64,000 nt of DNA, taken from contig NZ_AP023354.1 in assembly GCF_018324685.1 (NCBI RefSeq), positions 3,038,001-3,102,000 of the forward strand, written 5' to 3'. Source of the DNA: Actinocatenispora sera (GTDB lineage Bacteria > Actinomycetota > Actinomycetes > Mycobacteriales > Micromonosporaceae). The notes under the pieces were generated by a model. The model saw only the letters and a list, made by a program, of their open reading frames with translations. It made no database searches and was not told the origin of the DNA. Within the stretch, counting starts at the first letter, position 1; each line of letters opens with the position of its first letter. The position numbers and the translations under genes were made by a program. Shown here in pieces: positions 49,331-58,854 of the stretch.

Positions 49331-52300
49331 GTGCCGGGACATCCGGCCGTGAGCGGTCCGAGCGTCGAGCGGGGCGGCCCCGCCGATCCACCGCTCGGAA
49401 CCGCCGGGGGGTTGAGACTCGTCCGTCCGGCGATGCCCGATTCGGCACCGCTGGGGCCCGACGCTGCCCAGCGCCAGGTGATCGAGCACGCTGCCGGCCC
49501 GCTGCTGGTGCTCGGCGCACCCGGTACCGGCAAGACCACCACGCTGGTCTCCGCGGTCGCCGCCCGCGCCGCCGCCGGCGACGCCGAACACGTGCTGGTG
49601 CTCACGTTCGGCCGGCGGATGGCCGACCGGCTGCGCCGCGGCATCGCCGCCCGACTCACCACCGGCCCGACCGCGGCGTCGACCCGGCCGCGGTTCCGGG
49701 CCGAGCCGACCGTGCGGACCTTCCCCGGGTACGCGTTCGGGCTGCTGCGCCGCGCCGCCGTGGCGCGCGGTGGACCGCCACCGCGGCTGCTGTCCGGCCC
49801 GGAACAGGACGTGACGATCCGCGAGCTGCTGGCCATCGGCCGCGCCGAGGCGGTGTACGACGCGGGGTGGCCGGAGCCGCTGCGCGCCGCGCTGGCCACC
49901 CGCGGCTTCGTCGGCGAGCTGCGCGACCTGCTCGCCCGCGCCGCCGAACGCGGCGTCACCGCGTGGCAGCTGGCCCGCTGGGGGCGCGAGCTGGGGCGTG
50001 GCGAGTGGACCGCCGCGGCCCGCTTCGCCGACCAGTACGCCTCGGTGCTGGCGCTGCGCGACGCGACGCCAGGCGGCTCGGTCGCCTACGACCCGGCGGA
50101 GCTGACCCGCGCCGCGATCGACCTGCTGGCCGGCGATCCGGAGCTGCTCGCCGCCGAACGCGACCGGTACCGGTGGTGCTTCGTCGACGAGCTGCACGAC
50201 ACCGACCCGGCGCAGCGCGAGCTGCTCGAACTGCTGGCCGGCGACGGCCGGTTCCTGGTCGCGTTCGGCGACCCGGACTCGTCCACGTTCGCGTTCCGCG
50301 GCGCCGATCCCGCCGGCGTCACCGAGTTCTGCGACCGGTTCCCGGCCGCCCCGGGGGTACCGGCGCCGACGGTGACGCTGCGCACCGGCTGGCGGCAGGC
50401 GCCGCAGTTGGCCGCCGCCACCGGCCGGATCACCGCCCGGCTGCCCGGCCCGGCCCGGCACCGCGCGATCGCCCCGGCCGGTCCCGCCGACGGCAGCGTC
50501 GACGTGCGGGTGTTCGCCTCCGCCGCGCACGAGGCCGCCTACCTCGCGCACGCGCTGCGCCAGGCGCACCTGCTGCACGGCGTGCCGTGGTCGAGGATGG
50601 CGGTACTGGTGCGCTCGACCGCCCGGCAGCTGACCCCGCTGCGCCGGGCGCTGACCCAGGCCGGCGTGCCGATCCGGGTCGCCGCGGAGGACCTGCCGCT
50701 GTCCGCGCAGTCCGCGGTGGCGCCGCTGCTGCTGTTGCTGCGCTGCGCGCTGCGCCCGGAGACCCTGGACGAGGAGTCCGCGGTGGCGCTGCTGCATTCG
50801 CCGCTGGGCGGCGCGGACCCGTTCACCGAGCGTCAGCTGCGGCAGGGGTTGCGTGCGCTGGCGCTGCCCGGCGGCGACCGGCGCCCGTCCGGGGTGCTGC
50901 TGCTGGAGGCGCTGCGCCGGCCGGTCGAGCTCGCCGCCGTCGACCGCCGCTGGGCCGCCCCGGCGGTACGCATCGCCGAGCTGCTCGCGATTGCCCGGCG
51001 CTCCGCCGCGCAGCCCGGTGCCGGCGCGCTGGACGTGCTGTGGGCGGTGTGGTCGCACAGCGGCCTGGAAGGCTCCTGGCTGCGGCTCGCGGCGGCCGGC
51101 GGGCAGCGCGGCGCCGCCGCCGACCGCGACCTGGACGCGGTGCTGACGCTGTTCGACGCGGCCCGCCGGTTCACCGAGCGGCTGCCCGGCGCCGCACCGG
51201 TCGCGTTCGCCGATCACGTTGCGGCGCAACAGCTTCCGGGCGACTCGCTGGCGCCGACCGCGGAGCGCGGCCCGGCGGTACGGATCCTGACCGTGCACGC
51301 GGCCAAGGGTGCGGAGTGGGACCTGGTCGCGGTGCCGGGGGTGCAGGAGGGCGCCTGGCCGGATCTGCGGCTGCGCGGCAGCCTGCTCGGTTCCGAGCTG
51401 GTGGTCGACCTCGCCGCCGGCCGCCGGCCCGAGCCCGGTACCGAGGAGCCGGCCGACCCGCCGGTCGTGGGCACGGCGGCGCAGCGCGCCGCGCTGCTGG
51501 ACGAGGAGCGGCGGCTGTTCTACGTGGCGGCGACCCGGGCCCGGCGCCGGCTGCTGGTGTCGGCGGTGGCTGCCGGCGACGGCGAGGAGCTGCCCAGCCG
51601 GTTCCTCACCGAACTGTCTACTGTAGACACCGAGCGGGTCGCCGCGGTGCCACGGGCGTTGACGTTGCCGGCGCTGGTCGCCGAGCTGCGCACGGTGCTG
51701 GTCGACCCGGCCGCGCCACCGGTCCGGCAGCGGGCCGCCGCCCGCCAGCTGGCCCGGCTGGCGGCCGCCGGGGTGACCGGCGCGCACCCGAACTCCTGGT
51801 GGGGGATGGGCGAGCTGTCCGACGCCCGGCCGCTGGCCGGGGTCGGCGAGACCGTCGAGGTCTCACCGTCCACTGTGGAGAACGTGCGGCGCTGCGGGCT
51901 GCGTTGGGCGCTGGAACGCCACGGCGGCGCCAACCCACCCGGCGTCGAGCAGAGCGTCGGTACCCTGGTCCATGCGGCCGCCGCCGAGGCCGACGACCTG
52001 GGCGCGCTGCGCAAGTTCCTGGACGAGCACTGGGACGAGGTGGAGTTCCCGGCCCGCTGGGTGGTCGGCAAGAAGCGCGCCGAGGCCGACCGGATGCTCG
52101 ACAAGCTCGCCGAGTGGCTGGCCGACAACCCGCGCCGGCTCGCCGCCACCGAACGCCGGTTCCGCACCCGGCTGCCGTCCCGCGACGACGCGCCCGATGT
52201 CGAGCTGACCGGCGCGGTCGACCGGTTGGAGGTCGACGACGCCGGCCGCCCGGTCATCATCGACCTCAAGACCGGCGGCAGCGCACCCACCGACGCGCAG

Positions 52301-52627
52301 GCCGCGCAGCACCCGCAGCTCGGCGCGTACCAGGTGGCCGCGGAGCACGGCGCGTTCGACGACCTGCCCGGCGTCACCCCCGGCGCCGGCCCCGGCGGAG
52401 CGGCGCTGGTGCAGCTGGGCGGTTCCCGGGCGCACCCGCGCGAGCAGCACCAGCCGGCGCTGGCCGACGCGGACAACCCGGCCTGGGCGCAGGAGATGGT
52501 GCACGACGCGGCCCGCCGGATGGCCGCGGCCACCTTCGATGCGGTGATCAACGAGCACTGCCGCTCCTGCGCGGTGCAGACCAGCTGTCCACTGTCGACA
52601 CACGGGCGGCGGGTGACCGACCCGTGA
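49331..52627 (+). CDS. adnA: AdnA-type helicase-nuclease subunit
   Basis: UvrD-like helicase joined to a RecB-type nuclease, about 1098 residues. Walker A GAPGTGKTTT (about 62-71), motif II FVDELHDTDP, VRILTVHAAKGAEWD and LFYVAATRARRRL. Nuclease core GAVDRLEVDDAGRPVIIDLKTG (split around residues 965-990), with an iron-sulphur pattern: C near 855 (VRRCGLRW) and C-x2-C-x5-C in HCRSCAVQTSC at the end. With AdnB it resects DNA double-strand breaks in actinobacteria. Start uncertain (GTG 49331 or 49349). Coupled to adnB by GTGA. Confidence 0.9.
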   Translation: MPGHPAVSGPSVERGGPADPPLGTAGGLRLVRPAMPDSAPLGPDAAQRQVIEHAAGPLLVLGAPGTGKTTTLVSAVAARAAAGDAEHVLVLTFGRRMADRLRRGIAARLTTGPTAASTRPRFRAEPTVRTFPGYAFGLLRRAAVARGGPPPRLLSGPEQDVTIRELLAIGRAEAVYDAGWPEPLRAALATRGFVGELRDLLARAAERGVTAWQLARWGRELGRGEWTAAARFADQYASVLALRDATPGGSVAYDPAELTRAAIDLLAGDPELLAAERDRYRWCFVDELHDTDPAQRELLELLAGDGRFLVAFGDPDSSTFAFRGADPAGVTEFCDRFPAAPGVPAPTVTLRTGWRQAPQLAAATGRITARLPGPARHRAIAPAGPADGSVDVRVFASAAHEAAYLAHALRQAHLLHGVPWSRMAVLVRSTARQLTPLRRALTQAGVPIRVAAEDLPLSAQSAVAPLLLLLRCALRPETLDEESAVALLHSPLGGADPFTERQLRQGLRALALPGGDRRPSGVLLLEALRRPVELAAVDRRWAAPAVRIAELLAIARRSAAQPGAGALDVLWAVWSHSGLEGSWLRLAAAGGQRGAAADRDLDAVLTLFDAARRFTERLPGAAPVAFADHVAAQQLPGDSLAPTAERGPAVRILTVHAAKGAEWDLVAVPGVQEGAWPDLRLRGSLLGSELVVDLAAGRRPEPGTEEPADPPVVGTAAQRAALLDEERRLFYVAATRARRRLLVSAVAAGDGEELPSRFLTELSTVDTERVAAVPRALTLPALVAELRTVLVDPAAPPVRQRAAARQLARLAAAGVTGAHPNSWWGMGELSDARPLAGVGETVEVSPSTVENVRRCGLRWALERHGGANPPGVEQSVGTLVHAAAAEADDLGALRKFLDEHWDEVEFPARWVVGKKRAEADRMLDKLAEWLADNPRRLAATERRFRTRLPSRDDAPDVELTGAVDRLEVDDAGRPVIIDLKTGGSAPTDAQAAQHPQLGAYQVAAEHGAFDDLPGVTPGAGPGGAALVQLGGSRAHPREQHQPALADADNPAWAQEMVHDAARRMAAATFDAVINEHCRSCAVQTSCPLSTHGRRVTDP
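51615..51629. repeat. Perfect palindrome TGTCTACTGTAGACA
   Basis: Fifteen bases, seven perfect pairs around T. Inside adnA, encoding L-S-T-V-D-T using TCT, ACT and GTA, all rare here. Confidence 0.7.
51869..51879. repeat. Palindrome TCCACTGTGGA
   Basis: Perfect 11-base palindrome inside adnA (S-T-V-E), 240 bases after the previous copy. Confidence 0.6.
52586..52600. repeat. Palindrome TGTCCACTGTCGACA
   Basis: One mismatched pair. At the 3' end of adnA, in a different reading frame from the other copies, so the motif is not a protein motif. Confidence 0.6.
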
Positions 52628-55600
52628 GCGTACTGACGCCGCACCGGCTGGCCGAGCTGCTCGGTCTGCCGCAACCCACCGACGAGCAGGCGGCGGTGAT
52701 CGGCGCCCCGCTCGGCCCGCTGCTGGTGGTTGCCGGGGCAGGCTCGGGCAAGACCGAGACGATGGCGTCCCGGGTCGTCTACCTGGTGGCGAATCGGATG
52801 GTACGGCCCGACCAGGTGCTCGGCCTGACCTTCACCCGCAAGGCCGCCGGCGAGCTGTCCACCCGGATCCGGGCCCGGCTCGGCCAGCTCGCCCGTATCC
52901 CGGAGATCGCCGGCGAACCCACCGGCGGCGCCACCCGGGACCCAGCCGGCGGGAGTGCCGGGGTACCCGCCGATGGCAGCTCCGGTGCGCCGGCCGGCGG
53001 CATCGTCGGCGCCAGCCCGGAGCGGGCGGAACCGGCTGCCGCGCAACGCGATCCGGACACGCTGGGCGGTGAGCCCACCGTGGCCACCTACCACTCGTAC
53101 GCGGCGCGGGTGGTCACCGAGCACGGGCTGCGCGCCGGGTACGAGCCGACCACCCGGCTGCTGAGCGAGGCGGCCTGCTGGCAGCTCGCCGACGCCGTGG
53201 TCCGGGCGTACGACGGTGACATGTCGGCGGTCGACCTCGCGCCGGTGACCGTCACCGGCGAGGTGCTCGGCCTCGCCGCCGAGCTGTCCGAGCACCTGTG
53301 CGAGCCGGACCGGCTGTACCGCTTCACCGAACGGCTGATCGCCGGCCTGCAGGCGCTGCCCGGCGCCATGTCCGCCGACACCGCCCGGATGGTGGCCCGC
53401 CAGCAGGCACGGTTGCAGCTGCTTCCGCTGGTCACCAAGTACGTCGAGCGCAAGGTCGCCGCCGAGGCGATGGACTACGGCGACCAGCTGTCCCGGGCCG
53501 CCACCGTCGCCGTGCAGCACCCGGTCGTCGGGGCCACCGAACGCGACCGCTACCGGGTGGTGCTGCTCGACGAGTACCAGGACACCTCGCACGCGCAGGT
53601 GGTGCTGCTGCGCGCGCTGTTCGGCCGCGGCCATGCGGTGACCGCGGTCGGCGACCCGGCCCAGTCCATCTACGCCTGGCGCGGCGCCAGCGCCGGCACC
53701 CTGGAGCGGTTCCCCACCGACTTCGCGCTCGCCGACGGACGCCCCGCCCGCCGGCTCGCGCTGACCACCAGCTGGCGCAACCCGCCCTCGGTGCTGTCGG
53801 TGGCGAACGAGGTCAGCCGCCCGCTGCGCGATGCCGGCAGCGCCGCGGTGGTGCTCTCCGCCGCGCCGCACGCCCCGTACGGCCGGGCGGTGCGGTGCGC
53901 GTTGCTGACCACCGCCGCCGACGAGGCGTCCTGGGTCGCCGAGTCGATCGCCCGCCACTGGTCCACCAACGCCACGATGGACGATCCGCCCACCACCGCG
54001 GTACTGGTGCGTTCCCGCCGCCAGATCCCGGTACTGGAGCAGGCGTTGCGGGCCTGCGGCCTGCCGGTCGAGGTGGTCGGGCTGGGTGGGCTGCTGGACA
54101 CCCCCGAGGTGCGCGACGTCGTCACCACCCTGCAGGTCCTGGCCGACCCGGCCGCCGGCGCCGGGCTGCTGCGGCTGCTGACCGGGCCGCGGCTGCGGAT
54201 CGGACCGCGCGACATCGTCGCGCTGCACCGGCGCTCCCGGGAACTGTCCCGACGCGACCGGCCCGACCTGGCGGAGCTCGCGCTGCCCCCCGAGGTCACG
54301 CTGGTGGAGGCGCTCGACGATCTCGGCGACCCCGCCCTGTACTCGCCGACCGGCTACCGCCGCCTGACCGCGTTCGCCGCCGAGCTGGCCGTGCTGCGGT
54401 CCCGGCTCGGCCAGTCGCTGCCCGACCTGATCGCCGACGTCGAGCACACCATCGGCCTGGACGTCGAGGTCGCGGTCCGGGCCGGGGCGGCGGGCGGCTC
54501 GGCGGGCGTGGCGGGTGCCGCCGGGTCGGGTGCGGCCGTCGGGCTGGCCCGGGCCCACCTGGACGCGTTCGCCGACGTGGCGGCGCAGTTCGCCGCCGAC
54601 TCCGACACCGCGACGCTGGCCGGGTTCCTCGCCTTCCTCGCCGCCGCCGAGGAGCAGGAGCGCGGCCTGGAGCCGGGCCACGTCGAGGTCGTCACCGGCG
54701 CGGTACAGGTGCTGACCGTGCACGCGGCCAAGGGGCTGGAGTGGGACGTGGTGGCGCTGGCCGGCGCCGCCGAGAACGTGTTCCCGGCCCGCTCGCAGGG
54801 CGACCACTGGCTCAACCGGCCCGGCGTGCTGCCGTTCGCGCTGCGCGGCGACCGTACCGGGCTGCCCGAGCTGGAGCTGTCCGCGGTCGGCGACCACAAG
54901 GCGTTCAACCGGGCCCGCCGCGACTTTCTCGCCCGCTGGGCCGAGCACGACGCGGCCGAGGAGCGCCGCCTGGCGTACGTGGCGGTCACCCGGCCGCGCC
55001 GGCTGCTGCTGTGTTCCGGGTACTGGTGGGACGGCGACGCGCAGGGCCGCCGCGGCCCGTCCGCACTGCTCACCGAGGTACGTGAGCGGTGCCTGGCCGG
55101 TGCCGGGTACGTGGACGAGTGGGCCGACGAGCCGGAGCCCGACGCGCCGAACCCGGTCAAGGCGAACCCGCTGCGCGCCCACTGGCCGGACGACCCGCTG
55201 GGGGAGCGCCGCCGCGACCTCACCGCCGCCGCCGAGCTGGTCCGCACCGAGCTCGCCGCCCTCCGCGCCGCCACGTCGCCCGGCAGCGTCACCGCCGACG
55301 CCGACGCGCCGGCCGGCCACGCCCCTGCCGACGCCGACACCGAAGCACCGGCCGGCGACGCCGTTGCCGACGCTGACGCGCTGGTCGGCGGGGGCGCGGA
55401 CGGGGCGGGCGCGGAGGAGCGGCGCTGGGCGTACGAGGTGGAGCTGTTGCTGGCCGAGCGCGACACCGAGGCGCGCGGCGTCGGTGAGGTGGCGCTGCCC
55501 GCCGCGCTGACCGTCACCGACCTGGTCGGCCTGGCCGACGATCCGGGCGCGCTGGCGCGCCGGATCCGCCGGCCGCTGCCCCGGCCGCCGGAGCGCGCCG

Positions 55601-56115
55601 CGAGCCGCGGTACCGAGTTCCACCGCTGGCTGGAGCAGCGGCTCGGCAGCCAGGCGCTGCTGGACCTGGACGAGTTGCCCGGCGCCGCCGACCGGGACAC
55701 CGGCGTCGATGCCGACCTCGCGCAGCTGCAGCGTCGGTTCCTGGCCAGCGAGTGGGCGACCCGTACGCCGCTCGCGGTGGAGGTGCCGTTCGTGACCGTC
55801 CTGGCCGGGGTGGTGGTCCGCGGCCGGATGGACGCGGTGTTCGCCGAGCCCGGCGGCGGGCTGCGGGTGGTCGACTGGAAGACCGGCCGGCAGCCGACCG
55901 GCGACGCGGCGCGCTCGGCGGCGGTCCAGCTCGCCGCGTACCGGCTGGCCGCGGCCGAGCTGTTCGGCGTGCCGCTGGCGGACGTGGGGGCGGCGTTCCA
56001 CTACGTGGCGACCGGGGTGACCGACAGCCCGGCCGACCTGCTCGACGCGGACGAACTTGCGGCGCTGGTCACTCGGTTGCCGCCGGCCGCCGGGGAACCG
56101 GTTACCGAGCAGTAA
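52624..56115 (+). CDS. adnB: AdnB-type helicase-nuclease subunit
   Basis: Lead motor subunit of about 1163 residues: Walker A VAGAGSGKTETM (about 34-45), motif Ia GLTFTRKAAGEL, motif II LLDEYQDTSHAQ, GDPAQSIYAWRGAS, VQVLTVHAAKGLEWD, and RLAYVAVTRPRRLL. C-terminal RecB nuclease: GTEFHRWLE, GRMDAVFAEPGGGLRVVDWKTG and QLAAYRLA; no Fe-S cysteines. Two low-complexity inserts: ~50 residues after motif Ia and an Asp/Ala-rich linker at about 890-930. GTG overlaps the adnA stop (GTGA). Its own TAA stop forms part of the next gene's -10. Confidence 0.93.
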   Translation: MSVLTPHRLAELLGLPQPTDEQAAVIGAPLGPLLVVAGAGSGKTETMASRVVYLVANRMVRPDQVLGLTFTRKAAGELSTRIRARLGQLARIPEIAGEPTGGATRDPAGGSAGVPADGSSGAPAGGIVGASPERAEPAAAQRDPDTLGGEPTVATYHSYAARVVTEHGLRAGYEPTTRLLSEAACWQLADAVVRAYDGDMSAVDLAPVTVTGEVLGLAAELSEHLCEPDRLYRFTERLIAGLQALPGAMSADTARMVARQQARLQLLPLVTKYVERKVAAEAMDYGDQLSRAATVAVQHPVVGATERDRYRVVLLDEYQDTSHAQVVLLRALFGRGHAVTAVGDPAQSIYAWRGASAGTLERFPTDFALADGRPARRLALTTSWRNPPSVLSVANEVSRPLRDAGSAAVVLSAAPHAPYGRAVRCALLTTAADEASWVAESIARHWSTNATMDDPPTTAVLVRSRRQIPVLEQALRACGLPVEVVGLGGLLDTPEVRDVVTTLQVLADPAAGAGLLRLLTGPRLRIGPRDIVALHRRSRELSRRDRPDLAELALPPEVTLVEALDDLGDPALYSPTGYRRLTAFAAELAVLRSRLGQSLPDLIADVEHTIGLDVEVAVRAGAAGGSAGVAGAAGSGAAVGLARAHLDAFADVAAQFAADSDTATLAGFLAFLAAAEEQERGLEPGHVEVVTGAVQVLTVHAAKGLEWDVVALAGAAENVFPARSQGDHWLNRPGVLPFALRGDRTGLPELELSAVGDHKAFNRARRDFLARWAEHDAAEERRLAYVAVTRPRRLLLCSGYWWDGDAQGRRGPSALLTEVRERCLAGAGYVDEWADEPEPDAPNPVKANPLRAHWPDDPLGERRRDLTAAAELVRTELAALRAATSPGSVTADADAPAGHAPADADTEAPAGDAVADADALVGGGADGAGAEERRWAYEVELLLAERDTEARGVGEVALPAALTVTDLVGLADDPGALARRIRRPLPRPPERAASRGTEFHRWLEQRLGSQALLDLDELPGAADRDTGVDADLAQLQRRFLASEWATRTPLAVEVPFVTVLAGVVVRGRMDAVFAEPGGGLRVVDWKTGRQPTGDAARSAAVQLAAYRLAAAELFGVPLADVGAAFHYVATGVTDSPADLLDADELAALVTRLPPAAGEPVTEQ

Positions 56116-56118
56116 TAT
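56113..56118 (+). promoter_or_regulatory. Leaderless -10 TAATAT containing the adnB stop codon
   Basis: TAATAT seven bases before the thioesterase GTG. The first three bases are the adnB TAA. Confidence 0.6.
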
Positions 56119-56125
56119 CAGCGGC

Positions 56126-56557
56126 GTGACAACCGAACCGTTCCGCGTCCGGGTGACCGTCCGCGGCTATGAACTGGACACCCAGGGCCACCTCAACCAG
56201 GCGGTCTACCTGCAGTACGCCGAGCACGCCCGGTGGGAGGCGCTGCGCGCGGCCGGCGTCGGCCAGGACGCGCTGATCGCCTCCGGCGCCGGTCCGGTGG
56301 TGCTGGAGACCACGGTGCGCTACCTGCGGGAGCTGCGCGGCGGCGACGAGGTCGACGTCAGCTGCGCGTTCGAGTACACGCCGGGCCGCAAGACGTTCCG
56401 GCTGGTGCAACACCTGGTCCGCGCCGACGGTACGGCGGCCGCCGAGGTCACCGCGGTCGGTGGGCTGCTCGACCTGCACACCCGCCGGCTGGTGGCCGAC
56501 CCGCAGGCGCACCTGCGCAAGCTCGCGACCGACCCGGACCTGCTCGGCCTGTCCTGA
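56126..56557 (+). CDS. Acyl-CoA thioesterase, hotdog fold (4HBT)
   Basis: Protein of 143 residues with GYELDTQGHLNQAVYLQYAEHARWE near the start, where D and N are the usual 4HBT active-site positions, followed by the long helix and VDVSCAFEYT strand. YbgC/FcbB-like acyl-CoA thioesterase. Leaderless GTG start predicted. Confidence 0.9.
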   Translation: MTTEPFRVRVTVRGYELDTQGHLNQAVYLQYAEHARWEALRAAGVGQDALIASGAGPVVLETTVRYLRELRGGDEVDVSCAFEYTPGRKTFRLVQHLVRADGTAAAEVTAVGGLLDLHTRRLVADPQAHLRKLATDPDLLGLS

Positions 56558-56671
56558 CCTTCGCCGCGACGGCGTCCGTCCCGGGGGCTCAGGCGGCGGG
56601 CTTGAGGGCGTCCGCCCCCGACGGTGTGCTCGACCGGCGGCCTGGAGGGTGTCCGCTCCGGGGCGGTGAGC

Positions 56672-57607
56672 TCACCCGGCGGGCTTGAGCATGGGGGCGT
56701 CCCGGGAGATCTCCCGGAACCCGAGGCCCTGGTACAGCCGGGCAGGACCGGAGTCGTGCGCGCCGCCCTCGGCGACTACCGTCGCGTGCCGGGCGCCGGC
56801 GGCGACCGCCCGGTGCATGCCGGCGAGCAGCATCGCCCGGGCCAGCCCGAGCCTCCGGTGCTTCGGATGCGTACCGACCGGCTCGAACTCGACGGTCTCG
56901 TTGGCCGGGTCGAACCACATGATCGTCGAGGCGGCCATCGTCTCGTCCGGCGCCTCCACCAGCAGGTGCAGGTCGCCGCGGTAGGCGGCCGTCCGCCGCA
57001 CGTCGGCATAACTCCGTGCGGTGTAGGACGTGCGCTCCCACGCGTCCACGTGCGCCTGGACGGCGGCGTCGGGACCCACCTCGTCGGCGGTACGGAGCCG
57101 GTACCCGTCCGGCAGCCTCGGCTCGTCGAGGCCGGTGAGGTCGCGCCCGTTGAGCTGGGTCCATTCGCCGTCGTCGGCGTCCGGCTCGTAACCGTGCGCC
57201 GCCCACCGGGCCAGCGCGAACCGTTCGGCGTTGGTCGGTGTCACCGCCCGCTCCAGGCCGGCCGCGACCCCGTCGTACCAGTCGATGATCTCGTCGACGA
57301 GGTGCAGGTGGCCGGGATGCACCTGGTAGCTGAGCGACGAGCCGGTGACCTCGGTGGTCGAGCCGTCGCGGCGGCGCACCGTGCGGGGCAGGAACGCCCA
57401 GCCCCACGCCACCAGCTCGTCCCCGGCGTACCAGTGGCGGCGCGGCCAGGTCGAGCCGTACGGCGTGCAGCCCTGACCCCAGACCCAGGCCAGCTCCCCG
57501 TACGAGGCGCCGGCGCTGATGTGGTCCGGCCGCAAGGCGGTGACCCGCTGCGCGAGCCCCTGCATCAGCGGGATGTCCGCGGCCGTCAGCAACTCGGAGT
57601 CGGTCAT
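56672..57607 (-). CDS. GNAT-family N-acetyltransferase, two-domain
   Basis: Protein of 311 residues; an N-terminal degenerate GNAT half and a C-terminal complete one with ANETVEFEPVGTHPKHRRLGLARAML (acetyl-CoA loop at about 235-260) and ARLYQGLGFREI. Typical of Eis-unrelated actinobacterial tandem GNATs. Substrate unknown. Convergent with the thioesterase. Confidence 0.88.
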   Translation of the reverse strand: MTDSELLTAADIPLMQGLAQRVTALRPDHISAGASYGELAWVWGQGCTPYGSTWPRRHWYAGDELVAWGWAFLPRTVRRRDGSTTEVTGSSLSYQVHPGHLHLVDEIIDWYDGVAAGLERAVTPTNAERFALARWAAHGYEPDADDGEWTQLNGRDLTGLDEPRLPDGYRLRTADEVGPDAAVQAHVDAWERTSYTARSYADVRRTAAYRGDLHLLVEAPDETMAASTIMWFDPANETVEFEPVGTHPKHRRLGLARAMLLAGMHRAVAAGARHATVVAEGGAHDSGPARLYQGLGFREISRDAPMLKPAG

Positions 57608-57831
57608 GGGGCGCACTGTGCCAGCGCGGGCCCGGACGCGTCGAGTGACTTTCCCCGCCGCGCTCGCCGACCGAGTCGGGCATGTCGGACGTCGTGGTGG
57701 TCGAGTACGGCACAATGCGCGCCGCCGACTGGACGGCGGGTGGTGTAACGCTCCTAGTCTGGGGACTCGGATGTCTGTGGAGTGTGTGCCGGGTATGCCG
57801 CCCGGTGCGCCCGATGCGGGTGGGGTGCGGC

Positions 57832-58833
57832 GTGAGTCTTTCTCGGTACCGGCGTTCTCGCCTCGCGCTGGTCGGAGTGCTGGCGGCGGCCGGCCTCGCG
57901 CTGTCGGCCTGCTCGTCCGGCGGTGGCGGTGGGCATGACGCGTCCGGCCCGTCGAGAGCGCCGGCCGGCAAGCACTCGCCGAGCCCGTCGCCGAAGCCGA
58001 CCGGGGCGCCGGTGCACGTGTCGCTGCTGGAGGGCGACGGCAACACCTACGGCGTCGGGATGCCGATCATCGTCTACTTCAACAAGGCGATCACCGATGC
58101 CGCCGCGTTCGAGAAGGCGGCGAAGGTGACGGTGAACGGCCAGCCGGCCGGCGGCGCCTGGTACTTCCAGCACAGCGGTCGCTCCGACCAGGCGCTGGAG
58201 GGCCACTACCGGCCGGAGAAGTACTGGCCCGGGCACGCGAAGATCGAGATGAAGCTGCCGGTCAAGGGGCTGTCGGCGGGGCCGGGGCTGGTGTTCGACG
58301 ACAGCCTGACGCTGTCGATCGCCACCGGCCCGGCGAACGTGTCCGCCGTGGACTGCTCGGCCGAGAAGATGGTGGTCACCTCGGACGGGAAGACGGTCAA
58401 GACGCTGCCGACCTCGTGCGGCGCGGCGAAGACCCCGACGTACTACGGCACCAAGGTGGTCATGCAGAAGGGCGAGGCCGACCCGAAGACCGGCAAGATG
58501 CGCCCGGACGGCACCGTCAACATGGTCTCCGACAACCCGGCCGACCCGTACAACCTGATGGTGCCGTGGTCGGTGCGCATCACCAACTCCGGCGAGTACG
58601 TGCACTCGGCGTCCTGGAACGGCGGCAACATCGGCCGCCGCTCCACCTCCAACGGCTGCACCAACCTCAACGTCGACGACGCGAAGTGGTTCTACGGTTT
58701 CGCGCAGGTCGGCGACGTGGTGACGTACAAGAACACCGGCGGCAACGAGATGCGCGAGTGGGACGGTTACGGCGACTGGAACGTGCCGTGGTCGACCTGG
58801 CAGCAGGGCGGCTCGGTCAAGTCCGCGCACTGA
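57832..58833 (+). CDS. L,D-transpeptidase lipoprotein with SNGC active-site motif
   Basis: Lipoprotein of 333 residues: lipobox LALSAC with C27, Ser/Pro spacer, Ig-like domain with MPIIVYFNKAIT (about 75-86), then a YkuD domain. Active site H258SASWNG ... S273-N274-G275-C276-T-N: the cysteine and first histidine are kept, but the usual SHGC histidine is Asn. Cross-links peptidoglycan 3-3 or attaches proteins. Start at GTG 57832 preferred; an ATG at 57814 also fits. Architecture matches mycobacterial LdtMt2 (Ig plus YkuD). Confidence 0.9.
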   Translation: MSLSRYRRSRLALVGVLAAAGLALSACSSGGGGGHDASGPSRAPAGKHSPSPSPKPTGAPVHVSLLEGDGNTYGVGMPIIVYFNKAITDAAAFEKAAKVTVNGQPAGGAWYFQHSGRSDQALEGHYRPEKYWPGHAKIEMKLPVKGLSAGPGLVFDDSLTLSIATGPANVSAVDCSAEKMVVTSDGKTVKTLPTSCGAAKTPTYYGTKVVMQKGEADPKTGKMRPDGTVNMVSDNPADPYNLMVPWSVRITNSGEYVHSASWNGGNIGRRSTSNGCTNLNVDDAKWFYGFAQVGDVVTYKNTGGNEMREWDGYGDWNVPWSTWQQGGSVKSAH

Positions 58834-58854
58834 ACGCCGCCCGCCGGACCGAGA

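Noticed and set aside
51520-56001. A 1493-residue leftward open frame opposite adnA/adnB
   Set aside because: Antisense to clear helicase-nuclease domains; no motifs of its own.
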